From assembly GCF_017874415.1 (NCBI RefSeq), contig NZ_JAGGLM010000006.1:1-64000 (forward strand): a DNA stretch of 64,000 nucleotides, given 5' to 3'. This document shows, in pieces, positions 43,439-53,595 of the stretch. The DNA comes from Clostridium algifaecis. GTDB lineage: Bacteria; Bacillota; Clostridia; Clostridiales; Clostridiaceae. Below the pieces are notes generated by a model. That model worked only from the letters and a program-made list of their open reading frames with translations. It was not told the DNA's origin and ran no database searches. The translations under genes were made by a program, and so were the position numbers. Position 1 is the first letter of the stretch. Every line of letters begins with the position of its first letter.

Positions 43439-45571
43439 TTAAAATACACCGTGAGCCTTATATACACATAATTTATGCAAGGCTCTCGTACACATAATGT
43501 ATTTAAGTTTGTCTTCACTATCATTTGAAAAATTATCTATCATTATAACTGCATCAAATTCCAATCCCTTTGCAAAATAGCTTGGAATTATTATTTCTCC
43601 CTTTGAATATATCATATATTCCCTGTCAAAAACATTTATATGTATCTTTTGCTGAATTAGTTTGCTTAATGCTTCAGTTTCTTTTAAAGATCTGCATATT
43701 ACGGCTATACTTTCATAACCTTCATCTCTCAGTTCCATAATGTTCTTAACTATTTTTTCTGCAAGTTCAGGCAAATTATCAATTTTAAATTCATCAACTT
43801 TTTCACCGTTTCTCACTCCTACAGATAATTTGTTTGAGCTTACATATTTATCCGCATATTTCATGATTTCATTTGTGGATCTATAGCTGGTTTTAAGCAG
43901 AAATTTTTTTACATCCACATCATCAAATAAATTTTCCAAGTTAATCATTGCGGTCTGTTCTTTAAATGGCAAAATACTCTGACTTACATCGCCAACTATA
44001 GTAAATGATTTACAATTTGTAAGTCTTCTTATAACTATAAATTCCAGAGGTGAATAATCCTGAGCTTCATCTATTACTATATGTCTTAAATGTTCCTTAT
44101 ATTTTAATCCTTCCAGCTCAATTTTCATATAAAGTATAGGTGCTAAATCTTCATATATAAGTTCCTGATTTCCATTAAAATCATTATATATATCAATAAC
44201 ATCAGGATTTTTCAACCTATTTAATTGTTCATTTTTAATCTTCAGAGATTCTTCTACTACTTTTCTAATTTCATTTTTCTCTTTGAATTCAAGATTTGCT
44301 GCGTTGATGTTGAGTTCTTCTTCTGTCATACTTTTTATTAGATAATTATAACCTTCTTGTATTTTTCTTACCCTTATATTTCTCTCTTCTTTTATTTTAG
44401 AATATATTATACGAATTATTCTACTGCTCCTTTTGAAAAGAGGCATTTTTTTAAAATATACATTAAACATATCTTCTATTTCTGACTTTTCAACTAAAAC
44501 TTTATTATAAAATTTTACATCAGAAACCTTAAAATAATTTTTTTTCAGGTTATCTATCAAGCTATCAATCGCATTAATATATTCCATGGATCTCTTATAT
44601 TTAATTTTTTTCGTAAATTCGCAATTGTTTTGCAGCACATTTTCCATATACCTTTTAAAGTCCATTATTCCATCTATCTCAATTATTTGAGAAGCAAATT
44701 TTCTAAAGGTAGTCTGTTCTACCCCTTCTTCACCAAGACTCGGAAGTATTGTGGAAATGTAATCCATAAATATACTATTAGGGCCAAATATAAGTACTTT
44801 ATTCTGAAGCTCACTTCTATAATTATAAAGGAGATATGCTACTCTATGAAGTGCTATTGTAGTTTTACCACTTCCTGCCACTCCATCTATAACTACAACT
44901 CCTTTTCTTGGCTGCCTTATCAAATCATCTTGTTCTTTCTGTATTGTCATAACTATATTTTTTAATTTCTCATTCGCATTTTTACTCAAAACATACTGAA
45001 GTATCTGATCCTTTACATTTAATATTGAATCAAACATTCCTGTAAGTTTACCTTTTTTTATAATAAATTGCCTTTTAGAAATTATATTTACATCTTCTTC
45101 ACCTTCAGGAGCATTATATTTTGCTTCCCCCAATTTATCCTGATAAAATAAAGAGCTTACAGGTGATCTCCAGTCTACTACAATTGGTGTACATTCATTC
45201 ATGTCAGTAATTCCAAATCTACCTACATATATATTTTCTTTTCCATATTTATCTTCAAAATCAACTTTTCCAAAGTAGGGGTAATCTTTTAGAATATTGA
45301 ACTCTCTCAACTTTTTATCTATAACCTTATATTGTTCTTCCTTTATAAACAACTCATGGTTAAAATATTCTATTTTCTTATCCTCATCATATTTATACTC
45401 TTCTAAACTCTTTTCTCTATAATTTAAGATAAAGTTTGCAACTTTTTTTCTAGCACTAATAAACATTAAAATTTGATCGTTTATTTCTTTTATGACTTCA
45501 CTTAATTTGTCTTTTTCATTGTTTATCTCAATTTCCTTTTTAAGTTCATTTTCCAATTCACTATTTTTCAT
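43439..45571 (-). CDS. HelD-like UvrD/Rep-type helicase (RNA polymerase recycling ATPase)
   Basis: This 710-residue SF1 helicase-like ATPase has the HelD plan: an N-terminal coiled coil (about 1-110), IVVDWRSPVSSLFY (about 131-144), Walker A DGVAGSGKTTIALHR (about 232-246), the Walker B-type VIDEAQDYSPLE, and a C-terminal UvrD_C part. In Gram-positive bacteria HelD removes stalled or dormant RNA polymerase from DNA. GGAGATATGATT precedes the ATG at 45571. It is placed upstream of hydE with a gap of about 30 bases, but the functions are unrelated. Confidence 0.85.
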   Translation of the reverse strand: MKNSELENELKKEIEINNEKDKLSEVIKEINDQILMFISARKKVANFILNYREKSLEEYKYDEDKKIEYFNHELFIKEEQYKVIDKKLREFNILKDYPYFGKVDFEDKYGKENIYVGRFGITDMNECTPIVVDWRSPVSSLFYQDKLGEAKYNAPEGEEDVNIISKRQFIIKKGKLTGMFDSILNVKDQILQYVLSKNANEKLKNIVMTIQKEQDDLIRQPRKGVVVIDGVAGSGKTTIALHRVAYLLYNYRSELQNKVLIFGPNSIFMDYISTILPSLGEEGVEQTTFRKFASQIIEIDGIMDFKRYMENVLQNNCEFTKKIKYKRSMEYINAIDSLIDNLKKNYFKVSDVKFYNKVLVEKSEIEDMFNVYFKKMPLFKRSSRIIRIIYSKIKEERNIRVRKIQEGYNYLIKSMTEEELNINAANLEFKEKNEIRKVVEESLKIKNEQLNRLKNPDVIDIYNDFNGNQELIYEDLAPILYMKIELEGLKYKEHLRHIVIDEAQDYSPLEFIVIRRLTNCKSFTIVGDVSQSILPFKEQTAMINLENLFDDVDVKKFLLKTSYRSTNEIMKYADKYVSSNKLSVGVRNGEKVDEFKIDNLPELAEKIVKNIMELRDEGYESIAVICRSLKETEALSKLIQQKIHINVFDREYMIYSKGEIIIPSYFAKGLEFDAVIMIDNFSNDSEDKLKYIMCTRALHKLCVYKAHGVF

Positions 45572-45618
45572 AATCATATCTCCACATTAATAAAATATTA
45601 AAATCTCTGAATAATATA

Positions 45619-45660
45619 TAATATCCACTTTTAAATTCTAGAGAATTAAAGTGGATATTA
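45619..45660. terminator. Inverted repeat between ftsH and the helicase gene
   Basis: TAATATCCACTTT pairs with AAAGTGGATATTA, with a further imperfect AATTCT/AGAATT inner stem. On the minus strand it follows ftsH by 11 bases and can end its transcript. Confidence 0.7.
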
Positions 45661-45671
45661 TATGTCGTTTT

Positions 45672-47528
45672 TTAAACGTCTGAGTCTTCAATGACAGTAA
45701 TCTCTTTGCCATTTTCTTTTTGATATTCATGCACCATAGCCATAAATTCATCTCCCATAAGAGTTTCTTTTTCTATAAGAGTATTAGCTATTTTATTCAA
45801 AAGGTCAATATTATCTAAAAGGACACCTTTTGCCTTTTCATGAGCTTTCTTTATTATTTTCAAAGTTTCATTATCAATAATTGTTGAAGTTTCAGCACTA
45901 CAATTTCGCACAGGCCTGCCGTCCAAATATCTGTTTTGTATAGATTCAAGTCCCATCATGTCAAACTTGTCGCTCATTCCATACATAGTAACCATACTTC
46001 TTGCAGTTTGAGTAGCCCTTTCTATATCATTTGCAGCACCGGTAGATATACTGCTAAATTTTACTTCCTCAGCAGATCTTCCACCCAACATAACACATAT
46101 TTGATCTAACATTTCTTCCTTGGTATTTAAATATTTTTCATGTTCTGGAAGCTGCATGGTATAACCAAGTGCACCCATAGTTCTTGGAACTATAGTTATC
46201 TTATGAACAGGATCTGTATGTTTAAGTAATGCAGCTATAAGTGCATGACCCACTTCATGAAAAGAAACTTCCATCTTCTCCTTTTCAGAAAGTATTCTAT
46301 CTTTCTTTTCTTTACCTGCTATAATTACCTCTACTGCTTCTTCAAGATCATTCTGTTCAACTTCATTTCTTCGATTTTTAACTGCAGTTAGTGCAGCTTC
46401 ATTTATTATATTAGCCAGATCAGCTCCTACAGCTCCAGGAGTAGCCTTTGCTATAGAATTTAAATCTACATTATGTGAAATTTTCACACCTTTTATATGA
46501 ACTTTAAGTATATCTTCTCTACCTTTCAAATCAGGTCTATCAACTATTACCCTTCTATCAAACCTTCCAGGTCTTAAAAGAGCCTTGTCTAAAACTTCCG
46601 GTCTATTTGTAGCAGCCAGTATAACTACTCCTTTTGAAGAATCAAATCCATCCATTTCAGCCAGAAGCTGATTCAATGTCTGTTCTCTTTCGTCATTTCC
46701 AGACATATTGCCGTCTCTACTCTTACCTATAGCATCTATTTCATCAATAAACACTATACAAGGTGCTTTTTCCTGAGCCTGTTTAAATAAATCCCTTACC
46801 CTTGCAGCACCCATTCCAACAAACATTTCCACAAATGCAGATCCTGATATGGAGAAAAACGGCACTTTAGCTTCTCCCGCTACCGCTTTTGCAAGAAGTG
46901 TTTTACCTGTTCCAGGCGGTCCTACAAGAAGTGCACCCTTAGGCAATCTAGCTCCAATAGCCACATATTTTTGCGAATTATGAAGAAAATCAACTATTTC
47001 AATAAGTGATTCTTTTGCTTCTTCCTGTCCTGCAACATCATTAAAGTTTACTCCAGTTTCATTTTCAGCATAAATTTTAGCAGTATTTTTACCGAAAGAC
47101 ATCACTCCACTGCCCATTTTTTTATCGAGTTTTCCAAAAAGCAGTCTTCCTAAAAAAGCAAGTATTAAAAACGGAATTACCCATCCTGTAAGAATATTCT
47201 TTACAGCCGAATTTTCCTCTGGCATTCCTCCATATTTTATTTTAGCATTGTCTAATTTCTTAATTAAATCTGGATCATTAACTCTTTCTGTATATAAAAT
47301 TTTCCCTCCGCTATCTTCTTTAGGAGTAATTAACAACTTATCCTTAGTTATTTGTACTTCAGAAATTTTATTCTGATTTATATAGTTTACAAAATCACTA
47401 TACTCTATACGTTCAGATTTCATCCCATTTATGTAATCGTTCAATACAAATATCACTATGGCTATAATTAAAGAATAGTATATAGCATATTTAAATTTGT
47501 TTCCATTAAACTTTTTATTATTGAACAT
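45672..47528 (-). CDS. ftsH: ATP-dependent zinc metalloprotease FtsH
   Basis: This 618-residue membrane-anchored AAA+ protease degrades misfolded membrane proteins and regulators. Two N-terminal membrane segments (about 14-30 and 112-128) flank an extracytoplasmic domain. Walker A is GPPGTGKT near residue 203, Walker B is CIVFIDEIDAIG near 260, the second region of homology includes RPGRFDRR, and the zinc site is HEVGHA near 423. Length is close to the usual 600-650. Start ATG at 47528. The sequence gives no sign of regulation. Clostridia often carry several ftsH copies. Confidence 0.95.
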   Translation of the reverse strand: MFNNKKFNGNKFKYAIYYSLIIAIVIFVLNDYINGMKSERIEYSDFVNYINQNKISEVQITKDKLLITPKEDSGGKILYTERVNDPDLIKKLDNAKIKYGGMPEENSAVKNILTGWVIPFLILAFLGRLLFGKLDKKMGSGVMSFGKNTAKIYAENETGVNFNDVAGQEEAKESLIEIVDFLHNSQKYVAIGARLPKGALLVGPPGTGKTLLAKAVAGEAKVPFFSISGSAFVEMFVGMGAARVRDLFKQAQEKAPCIVFIDEIDAIGKSRDGNMSGNDEREQTLNQLLAEMDGFDSSKGVVILAATNRPEVLDKALLRPGRFDRRVIVDRPDLKGREDILKVHIKGVKISHNVDLNSIAKATPGAVGADLANIINEAALTAVKNRRNEVEQNDLEEAVEVIIAGKEKKDRILSEKEKMEVSFHEVGHALIAALLKHTDPVHKITIVPRTMGALGYTMQLPEHEKYLNTKEEMLDQICVMLGGRSAEEVKFSSISTGAANDIERATQTARSMVTMYGMSDKFDMMGLESIQNRYLDGRPVRNCSAETSTIIDNETLKIIKKAHEKAKGVLLDNIDLLNKIANTLIEKETLMGDEFMAMVHEYQKENGKEITVIEDSDV

Positions 47529-47649
47529 ATCTAGCCTCCACTTTATTTCATCTACATTTATATTATAACAATAAATATTATTTTCCTATATAGTATTAAC
47601 AAAAATATTATAATATTTAATGGAATGTTTAAAAATACCTATACTCAAA

Positions 47650-49041
47650 TTACTTAGCCAGTTCATATATAGCATGGGCATATATTTTTGCATTTTTAAT
47701 TATATCATCAATTTTTATATATTCATTTGCATTGTGTATTGTTTCAGGTTCTCCCGGGAAAATAGGCCCAAATGCCACTATGTTATCCATATCCTTAGCA
47801 TAAGTACCTCCCCCTATTGCAAGTAATTCAGCCTTTTCTCCTGTTTGTTCCTCATACACTTTTTTCAGTTTCTTTATAAGGGGATGATTTTCAGGGAAAA
47901 ACAATGGTTTTTGATGCACCATATCTTCAATTTTGAAATCAAGCTCCTTAATTCTCTTTTTAAATGGATTCATCATATCATCATATTTAAGTGTTACAGG
48001 ATATCTCAAATTAAGAGCAAAAGAAACTTTATCTTCACTCATATGAACTGCACCTACATTGAAGGTAAGTTTCCCTGATTCCTTATCTTCTAGTGCTGTT
48101 CCAAAAAATTTTCCATCAGTTTCAAATCCTACATATCTATTAAAAAAATCTATTACAGACATAGAATCACATTTTTCTATCTTTAGTTCTCCCAGCAATT
48201 TAAACATCTGCATTACTGCATTTTTTCCAAGTTCCGGAGTACTTCCATGAGCTGCAAGTCCCTTAACTCCAATTATAATTAAGTCATCTTTCGATTCTAC
48301 TTTTACGTCAAATTTATTTTTATTTGAAATCTGTTCTATAGAATTTATTACAGAGGCTCTATCATTAGCTTTTAACCCAGCCTCACAATAATTAGGAACT
48401 ACATTTGCCCTTTCTCCACCTTCTACATATTTTATAACTATGTCTCCATGAGATTTTTTATTTAATTCTTTAACCAGATTAAATGTAGTTATACCCTTTT
48501 CTCCATATATAATAGGATAGTTTCCATCTGGAGTAAATCCAAGAACAGGCTGTTTTTCTCTATCATTATAATATTGTATTTCAGAACATCCATTTTCTTC
48601 ATTTGTTCCAAATATAATTCTAACCCTCTTTGAAATAGGTAATTTCAAATCCTTTATAACTTTAAGAGAATAAAGTGTAGTTATTATAGGTCCTTTATCG
48701 TCCATAGTTCCTCTTCCATACATTTTCCCATCATGTATTTCAGCTCCATAAGGTGGATATTTCCATCCTTTTCCTTCAGGTACTACATCAAGGTGTCCAA
48801 GCACTCCTACATAATCTTTGCCTTTACCGTATTCTGCATATCCAACATACCCATCTAAATTTGTAGTTTTAAATCCAAGCTTTCCCGCAATTTCAAGTGC
48901 CTTGTCAAGAGCTTTTGATACTCCTTCTCCAAAAGGTTTTCCTGGCTTTTCCTCATCACTTACGCTTCTTATCTTAATAATTTCTTGAATAGATTTTATC
49001 ATGTCTTCCTTAATTTCTTCAACTTTACTGTCTATTTCCAT
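47650..49041 (-). CDS. pepV: Dipeptidase PepV-like (M20 family)
   Basis: This 463-residue M20 zinc dipeptidase hydrolyses dipeptides inside the cell. Metal-site motifs are GVLGHLDVVPEG (about residues 79-90), GRGTMDDKGP (about 109-118) and FGTNEENGCSE (about 145-155). The lid domain is present in the middle and the last ligand is in ETIHNANEY. The start at 49041 follows GGAGTTTTGATT; a TTG two codons earlier is too close to that site. Confidence 0.92.
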   Translation of the reverse strand: MEIDSKVEEIKEDMIKSIQEIIKIRSVSDEEKPGKPFGEGVSKALDKALEIAGKLGFKTTNLDGYVGYAEYGKGKDYVGVLGHLDVVPEGKGWKYPPYGAEIHDGKMYGRGTMDDKGPIITTLYSLKVIKDLKLPISKRVRIIFGTNEENGCSEIQYYNDREKQPVLGFTPDGNYPIIYGEKGITTFNLVKELNKKSHGDIVIKYVEGGERANVVPNYCEAGLKANDRASVINSIEQISNKNKFDVKVESKDDLIIIGVKGLAAHGSTPELGKNAVMQMFKLLGELKIEKCDSMSVIDFFNRYVGFETDGKFFGTALEDKESGKLTFNVGAVHMSEDKVSFALNLRYPVTLKYDDMMNPFKKRIKELDFKIEDMVHQKPLFFPENHPLIKKLKKVYEEQTGEKAELLAIGGGTYAKDMDNIVAFGPIFPGEPETIHNANEYIKIDDIIKNAKIYAHAIYELAK

Positions 49042-49162
49042 AATCAAAACTCCAATCTATATTTAATTATGCATTAATTCAATTTAATATTTATACTAAC
49101 AAAAATTATTATATCACAATATAATAATTAATTGAAAAATTTTACAGGTTTTATATTAAAAA

Positions 49163-49196
49163 GACAGAAAATCATTGGATACCAATACTTTCTGCC
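49163..49196 (-). terminator. proS terminator
   Basis: GGCAGAAAGTATTGG pairs with CCAATGATTTTCTGTC (one bulge) on the minus strand, followed by TTTTTAATAT. It lies about 40 bases after the proS stop. Confidence 0.75.
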
Positions 49197-49233
49197 TTTA
49201 CCTACGCAAAATTATTATCTATTGTAAATTATA

Positions 49234-50670
49234 TTAATAAGCTCTTCCCCAGTAAACAAGTTTCTTAGCTTTCTTGCCGCAGCAAACACATGTATCTGAA
49301 ACTTCTTCTTGTTCAAATGGCATACACCTTGAAGTAGCTCCTGTTTCTTCTCTTATTTTGTCCTCACACTCTCTATCTCCACACCACATAGCCTTTACAA
49401 ATCCAGTTTTATTTTCAACTATATCCTTAAACTCATCCATATTTACAGCTGTATGTGTTTTTTCCTCTACATTTTTCTTAGCTTTCTCAAACATATTATT
49501 ATGTATGTCATCTAAAAGTTCTGGTATTTTAGTCTCTAAATCATCCATTGAAACTGTTATTTTATCTCCTGTATCTCTTCTTGCAAGTACAACCTGATTG
49601 TTTTCTATATCTCTAGGTCCAACTTCAAGACGAATTGGAACACCTTTCATTTCATACTCACTAAACTTCCATCCCGGCATCTTATCACTATCATCAAGTT
49701 TAACTCTCGCAATCTTTGCAATTCTATCTTTAAGCTCATTTGCCTTTTCAAGAACTCCATCTTTATGCTGGGCTACAGGAACTATGATAACCTGTATTGG
49801 TGCTATTCTTGGTGGTACAACAAGTCCATTATCATCACCATGTACCATTATTATAGCTCCTATTAAACGGGTTGTTACTCCCCATGAAGTCTGGTACACA
49901 TACTGAAGTTTTCCTTCTTTATCTGAATACTGCATTCCAAAGGATTTTGCAAAATTTTGTCCTAAGAAATGGGATGTACCTGCTTGAAGAGCCTTTCCAT
50001 CGTGCATAAGTGCTTCTATAGTATATGTAGCTTCTCCACCTGCAAATTTTTCTTTTTCAGTTTTTCTACCTTTTAAGACAGGTATTGCAAGCACATTTTC
50101 ACATAAATCAGCATAAGTATTTAACATTCTCTTAGTTTCATTTTCAGCTTCTTCTTTAGTTTCATGAATTGTATGACCTTCCTGCCATAAAAATTCAGTT
50201 GTTCTTAAAAATGGACGTGTTGTTTTTTCACATCTTACAACAGAACACCACTGATTATATAGTTTTGGAAGATCCTTATATGATTGAACTATCTTTGCAT
50301 AGTGTTCACAAAATAATGTTTCAGAAGTAGGTCTTACGCACAATTTTTCAGTAAGTTCCTCGTCTCCACTATGTGTAACCCATGCAACCTCTGGTGCAAA
50401 TCCTTCCACATGGTCTTTTTCTTTCTGAAGCAGGCTCTCTGGTATAAACATTGGCATATATACATTTTGATGTCCTGTTTCTTTGAACTTTTTATCTAAA
50501 TAACTCTGTATGCTTTCCCACATTGCATAAGCATATGGACGTATTATCATACATCCCTTAACACTTGAATAATCAGCTAATTCAGCTTTTTTTACTATAT
50601 CCGTATACCACTGTGCAAAATCCTCATCTCTTGATGTTATTTCTTTTACCAACTTTTTTGACTTTGACAT
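49234..50670 (-). CDS. proS: Prolyl-tRNA synthetase, archaeal/eukaryal-type (ProS3)
   Basis: This 478-residue class II synthetase charges tRNA-Pro. Its short form without the editing INS domain, and with a C-terminal zinc-binding domain, identifies the archaeal/eukaryal type found in many clostridia. Motif 2 is seen in [24 protein letters not shown] (about 141-164, split here), and motif 3 in [14 protein letters not shown]. The zinc domain has cysteines at about 427, 432, 446, 459 and 461-462. It starts at ATG behind TAGGAGGCAATGTA and is controlled by a Pro T-box. Confidence 0.95.
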   Translation of the reverse strand: MSKSKKLVKEITSRDEDFAQWYTDIVKKAELADYSSVKGCMIIRPYAYAMWESIQSYLDKKFKETGHQNVYMPMFIPESLLQKEKDHVEGFAPEVAWVTHSGDEELTEKLCVRPTSETLFCEHYAKIVQSYKDLPKLYNQWCSVVRCEKTTRPFLRTTEFLWQEGHTIHETKEEAENETKRMLNTYADLCENVLAIPVLKGRKTEKEKFAGGEATYTIEALMHDGKALQAGTSHFLGQNFAKSFGMQYSDKEGKLQYVYQTSWGVTTRLIGAIIMVHGDDNGLVVPPRIAPIQVIIVPVAQHKDGVLEKANELKDRIAKIARVKLDDSDKMPGWKFSEYEMKGVPIRLEVGPRDIENNQVVLARRDTGDKITVSMDDLETKIPELLDDIHNNMFEKAKKNVEEKTHTAVNMDEFKDIVENKTGFVKAMWCGDRECEDKIREETGATSRCMPFEQEEVSDTCVCCGKKAKKLVYWGRAY

Positions 50671-50710
50671 TACATTGCCTCCTAATTTATTTCATAATAT
50701 TTTTCACTAC

Positions 50711-50930
50711 AAAAAAACCTCAATCCCAATAAAGGGACCGAGGTTATACATCGGCGGTGCCACCCTGATTAATATATCTCATATTAAATACATTCTCTCA
50801 AACTTTAACGGCAGGATACCGCTGCAACTTTCATTGCAGAACTCCAGGGTAGGTTCAAAATCATCCATTAGAAGCTTTCAGCTGCCGCTTCTTCTCTAAA
50901 ATAGATTGAATTTCTACTAATCCTCTTCTT
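50711..50930 (-). promoter_or_regulatory. T-box riboswitch, proline (CCU specifier)
   Basis: The minus-strand leader shows stem I starting at AGTAGAAATT, the AGAGAAGAAGCGGC and GCAGC distal region, and GAACCTACCC with specifier CCU at 50853-50851. The T-box AGGGTGGCACCGCCGA (50766-50751) and a terminator AACCTCGGTCCC/GGGATTGAGGTT running into seven T (50745-50711) follow. It would turn on proS when tRNA-Pro is uncharged. Confidence 0.9.
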
Positions 50931-50947
50931 TGTATTTCATATTTAAA

Positions 50948-50987
50948 ATTCATATTTTATATTAAAATATGAATCCTGTATTGTCAA
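50948..50987 (-). promoter_or_regulatory. Promoter of proS overlapping a hairpin
   Basis: TTGACA (50987-50982), a 17-base spacer and TAATAT (50964-50959) form a strong promoter for the proS T-box transcript. A 12-bp inverted repeat, ATTCATATTTTA/TAAAATATGAAT (50948-50974), covers the -10. On the minus strand this same repeat lies just after the Ldh-type gene and may also end it. Confidence 0.7.
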
Positions 50988-50995
50988 TAGTATAT

Positions 50996-52093
50996 TTATT
51001 TTAATATTTTTATATAGTCATTAAATTTTATATCGAAATACTCACATATATCACTTATTTCCTTAAGAGTGCTATCATTCATTGGAATTCCATTTTTCAT
51101 TTTATCATTATAAGCTTCAACTTCTTTTTCACCATGAGTATATATTCTTGCAGCACCTTTAGCTTTCTTTGATTCTCTGAGTTTCTTCAAATAATTAGAA
51201 AAGCTCTCTTCAATATCCTTCTTGTCTCCAAATATTCCATAATCTACTGCAAAGAAATAATGGCATGTCCCTGATCCACCTTTTCCGTCCAAATGAACTT
51301 TATCTCCTGTAAATCCTCCAGACAAAATAGCAGTAAACATTTCAACTGCAAGAGCAAATCCATATCCTTTATGCCCACCTGTCAATTCTTTAGATCCACC
51401 AAGTGGAAGCAATCCCCCACCAAGTTTTCTTGGTACATTATATAATATATCATGTGGGTCTTCTGTATCTTCTCCATCAATATTTAATGCAAGCCCTAGT
51501 GGAAGTGGTTCTTTTCTCTTATTATAGACTTCAATTTTTCCTCTTGTAACCACGCTTGTTGCCATGTCCATTAGAAATGGATAAGGTTCAGCCGGCATAG
51601 ATATTGCAATAGGATTTGTTCCAAGCATCGCTTCTCTGCCAAAGGTAGGAACTATAACAGCTGGTGAATTAGTCATGGATATTCCAAGCAGTCCTTGCTC
51701 TTCAGCCATTTTGGCATAATACCCTGCAATTCCATAATGATTTGAATTTCTAACTACTACCATCCCCATACCTGATGTTTTAGCTTTTTTAATTGCCAGG
51801 TTCATAGCTTTTTTACCAATAAGCTGGCCCATGCCTGCCTGTCCGTCAATAGTTGCAGATACAGGTGTTTCTTTGACTATCTTTACATCTGAGCTAACAT
51901 TTATAAGTCCATTTTTTATCTCACTGTAATACTTTACAAGTCTCTGGATTCCATGAGATTCAATACCATATAAATCTGCTAATAACAAAACATCTGTTAT
52001 TGACTGACTATCTTCTGCACTAAATCCAAACTTTTCAAAAACCAAATCGCACAGTTCTTTTAAATTTTCATACTTAACTTTTGAATATGTCAT
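50996..52093 (-). CDS. Ldh2/ComC-family NAD(P)-dependent 2-hydroxyacid dehydrogenase
   Basis: This 365-residue oxidoreductase is of the malate/L-sulfolactate/ureidoglycolate dehydrogenase (Ldh_2) family, which oxidises 2-hydroxyacids to 2-oxoacids and is unrelated to classical LDH. Seen: SHGIQRLVKYYSE (about residues 47-59) with the catalytic His, VVRNSNHYGIAGYY (about 113-126) and FLMDMATSVVTRGKIE (about 166-181). GGAGGAATAAT precedes the ATG. It is the last gene of the minus-strand run with LarA and the ABC transporter. Family members include sulfolactate dehydrogenase ComC, which fits the sulfur-linked leader, but the substrate is not shown by sequence. Confidence 0.85.
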   Translation of the reverse strand: MTYSKVKYENLKELCDLVFEKFGFSAEDSQSITDVLLLADLYGIESHGIQRLVKYYSEIKNGLINVSSDVKIVKETPVSATIDGQAGMGQLIGKKAMNLAIKKAKTSGMGMVVVRNSNHYGIAGYYAKMAEEQGLLGISMTNSPAVIVPTFGREAMLGTNPIAISMPAEPYPFLMDMATSVVTRGKIEVYNKRKEPLPLGLALNIDGEDTEDPHDILYNVPRKLGGGLLPLGGSKELTGGHKGYGFALAVEMFTAILSGGFTGDKVHLDGKGGSGTCHYFFAVDYGIFGDKKDIEESFSNYLKKLRESKKAKGAARIYTHGEKEVEAYNDKMKNGIPMNDSTLKEISDICEYFDIKFNDYIKILK

Positions 52094-52249
52094 ATTATTC
52101 CTCCTAAAATAGTATTAAATTCTTCATTACATTAACGCTTTATCAAATAAAAATATTTAATACCAGCCCCAAATTATATTATCAATTAACTATTATAATA
52201 ATACTTTTTTATATTATTTTCCACTGCATTTATTATAGCCCTAACTTTT

Positions 52250-53521
52250 TTACTTAAATTTTGGTTCTCCATTATAGAACTTAACATCCTCAGCTTCTGT
52301 CAGAATATCCAGATCAGGGTTCAATTTCACTTCTTCTAAAAGTGGTTCACTAACTATAATGTTATCTAATTTCATTGTATTTTTAATCCACACAATTTTA
52401 TGTTCACCAATCTTTACTCCATTGCAAATTTTTACTGCAATTTTTATTGCATCTTCTGAATTTGCCGCAACCATAGGTATCTTTGCAGGTTCCATATATG
52501 TACTAGTAAAGCAATTAGTATACATAGATATAAAATCTATCTTATCAAATAACTTTCTAGTAATTACATCCGATACTCCAACACCATTAGCATTTCCATG
52601 AGATTCTTTACTTATATCAAGTATTGCACATTTCTTAAATTCAGGTCCTCCACTAGCATATTTTGTAAAATATAATCCTGTTACATTAGGATCTTGTCCA
52701 TTTCCGCTTATATTCTTTCCTATTTCATCTATTACAAGTACATCAAATTTGGGCAAAAGTATTTTTGCCATAAGATCTCTGCTTTCTTTCAATAAAGCTT
52801 CTTCTCTTTTTAATTGAATAATCTCATCTTTATTTATAAATTCTATTTTATAAGTTTCATCATAAGCATTTTCAATTATAGCTAAGGCAAATAATACATT
52901 GATTTTTTTTGCTATCATACATCCAATCCCGGGTATAAGTTCTGAAAATCTTCCAAATCCTTTACTATGTATTGAATCCGCTCCTATTTGTTTTCCAAGT
53001 CCTATAGATAACATTTTGCAAATTCCGCTTTCTACTCTTCCTCTAAATCCTGTATGAGGTTTTATCCTTGGTATTATCACTATACCATCAGCCATAAGCA
53101 CACTTTTAGCTAAATATACAGGCAAATCAGGTTCATATTCTCCTATAATTTTTGTGTCCATAGATCCATCTATTTTAACACCCATAGTCTCTTCTGAAAT
53201 TCCATAAGAATTCAAAATTTCTATTTGTCCATTTTCTGTAGCTCCTCCATGACTTCCCATAGCAGGAACTATAAATGGTCTGGCTCCAGCCTCTTTTAGA
53301 CAGTTTATGACTGTTTTCGTTATTATATTTATATTTGCTATTCCCCTGCTCCCTACACCTACTGCAATTTTTTTATTTCTCAAGCTATTTATATATGGCA
53401 TAATCTGTTTTTTCACTTCATCACTAACATTTTCAATTTTATCCCTTTTAAAATTTTGTCTTACTTTTAAGAATTTAGGCAATTCTATTTTAGAAAATTT
53501 ACTTAAATCAAGAGACTCCAC
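52250..53521 (-). CDS. LarA-family (nickel-pincer) 2-hydroxyacid racemase-like protein
   Basis: This 423-residue member of the lactate racemase LarA family (DUF2088) has PAMGSHGGATENGQ (about residues 91-104) and IPRIKPHTGFRG (about 151-162), which match the histidine-rich cofactor-binding region. The conserved lysine region near ISKESHGNANGVG (about 290-302) is also visible. LarA enzymes need a nickel-pincer nucleotide made by LarB, LarC and LarE, none of which is in this window. The start is GTG at 53521, 8 bases after AGAAGG. It lies between an ABC transporter cluster and a dehydrogenase for 2-hydroxyacids, which suggests that it interconverts the enantiomers of the same compound. Confidence 0.8.
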   Translation of the reverse strand: MESLDLSKFSKIELPKFLKVRQNFKRDKIENVSDEVKKQIMPYINSLRNKKIAVGVGSRGIANINIITKTVINCLKEAGARPFIVPAMGSHGGATENGQIEILNSYGISEETMGVKIDGSMDTKIIGEYEPDLPVYLAKSVLMADGIVIIPRIKPHTGFRGRVESGICKMLSIGLGKQIGADSIHSKGFGRFSELIPGIGCMIAKKINVLFALAIIENAYDETYKIEFINKDEIIQLKREEALLKESRDLMAKILLPKFDVLVIDEIGKNISGNGQDPNVTGLYFTKYASGGPEFKKCAILDISKESHGNANGVGVSDVITRKLFDKIDFISMYTNCFTSTYMEPAKIPMVAANSEDAIKIAVKICNGVKIGEHKIVWIKNTMKLDNIIVSEPLLEEVKLNPDLDILTEAEDVKFYNGEPKFK

Positions 53522-53551
53522 ATTATACACCTTCTAAATAATTAATATTTT

Positions 53552-53595
53552 TAGATTAGCCTTAGTCCATATTAAAATGTACTAAGGCTAATCTA
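53552..53595 (-). promoter_or_regulatory. Strong intercistronic hairpin between SBP and LarA genes
   Basis: TAGATTAGCCTTAGT and ACTAAGGCTAATCTA form a perfect 15-bp stem with a 14-base loop, starting right at the SBP stop codon. On the minus strand it is followed by A-rich rather than T-rich sequence. It is therefore not a classical terminator. It could stabilise the upstream mRNA or set relative expression. Confidence 0.6.

Noticed and set aside
43408-43524. 39-codon extension of hydE
   Set aside because: It overlaps the upstream helicase gene and has no family similarity; the ATG at 43407 is preceded by a fitting site.
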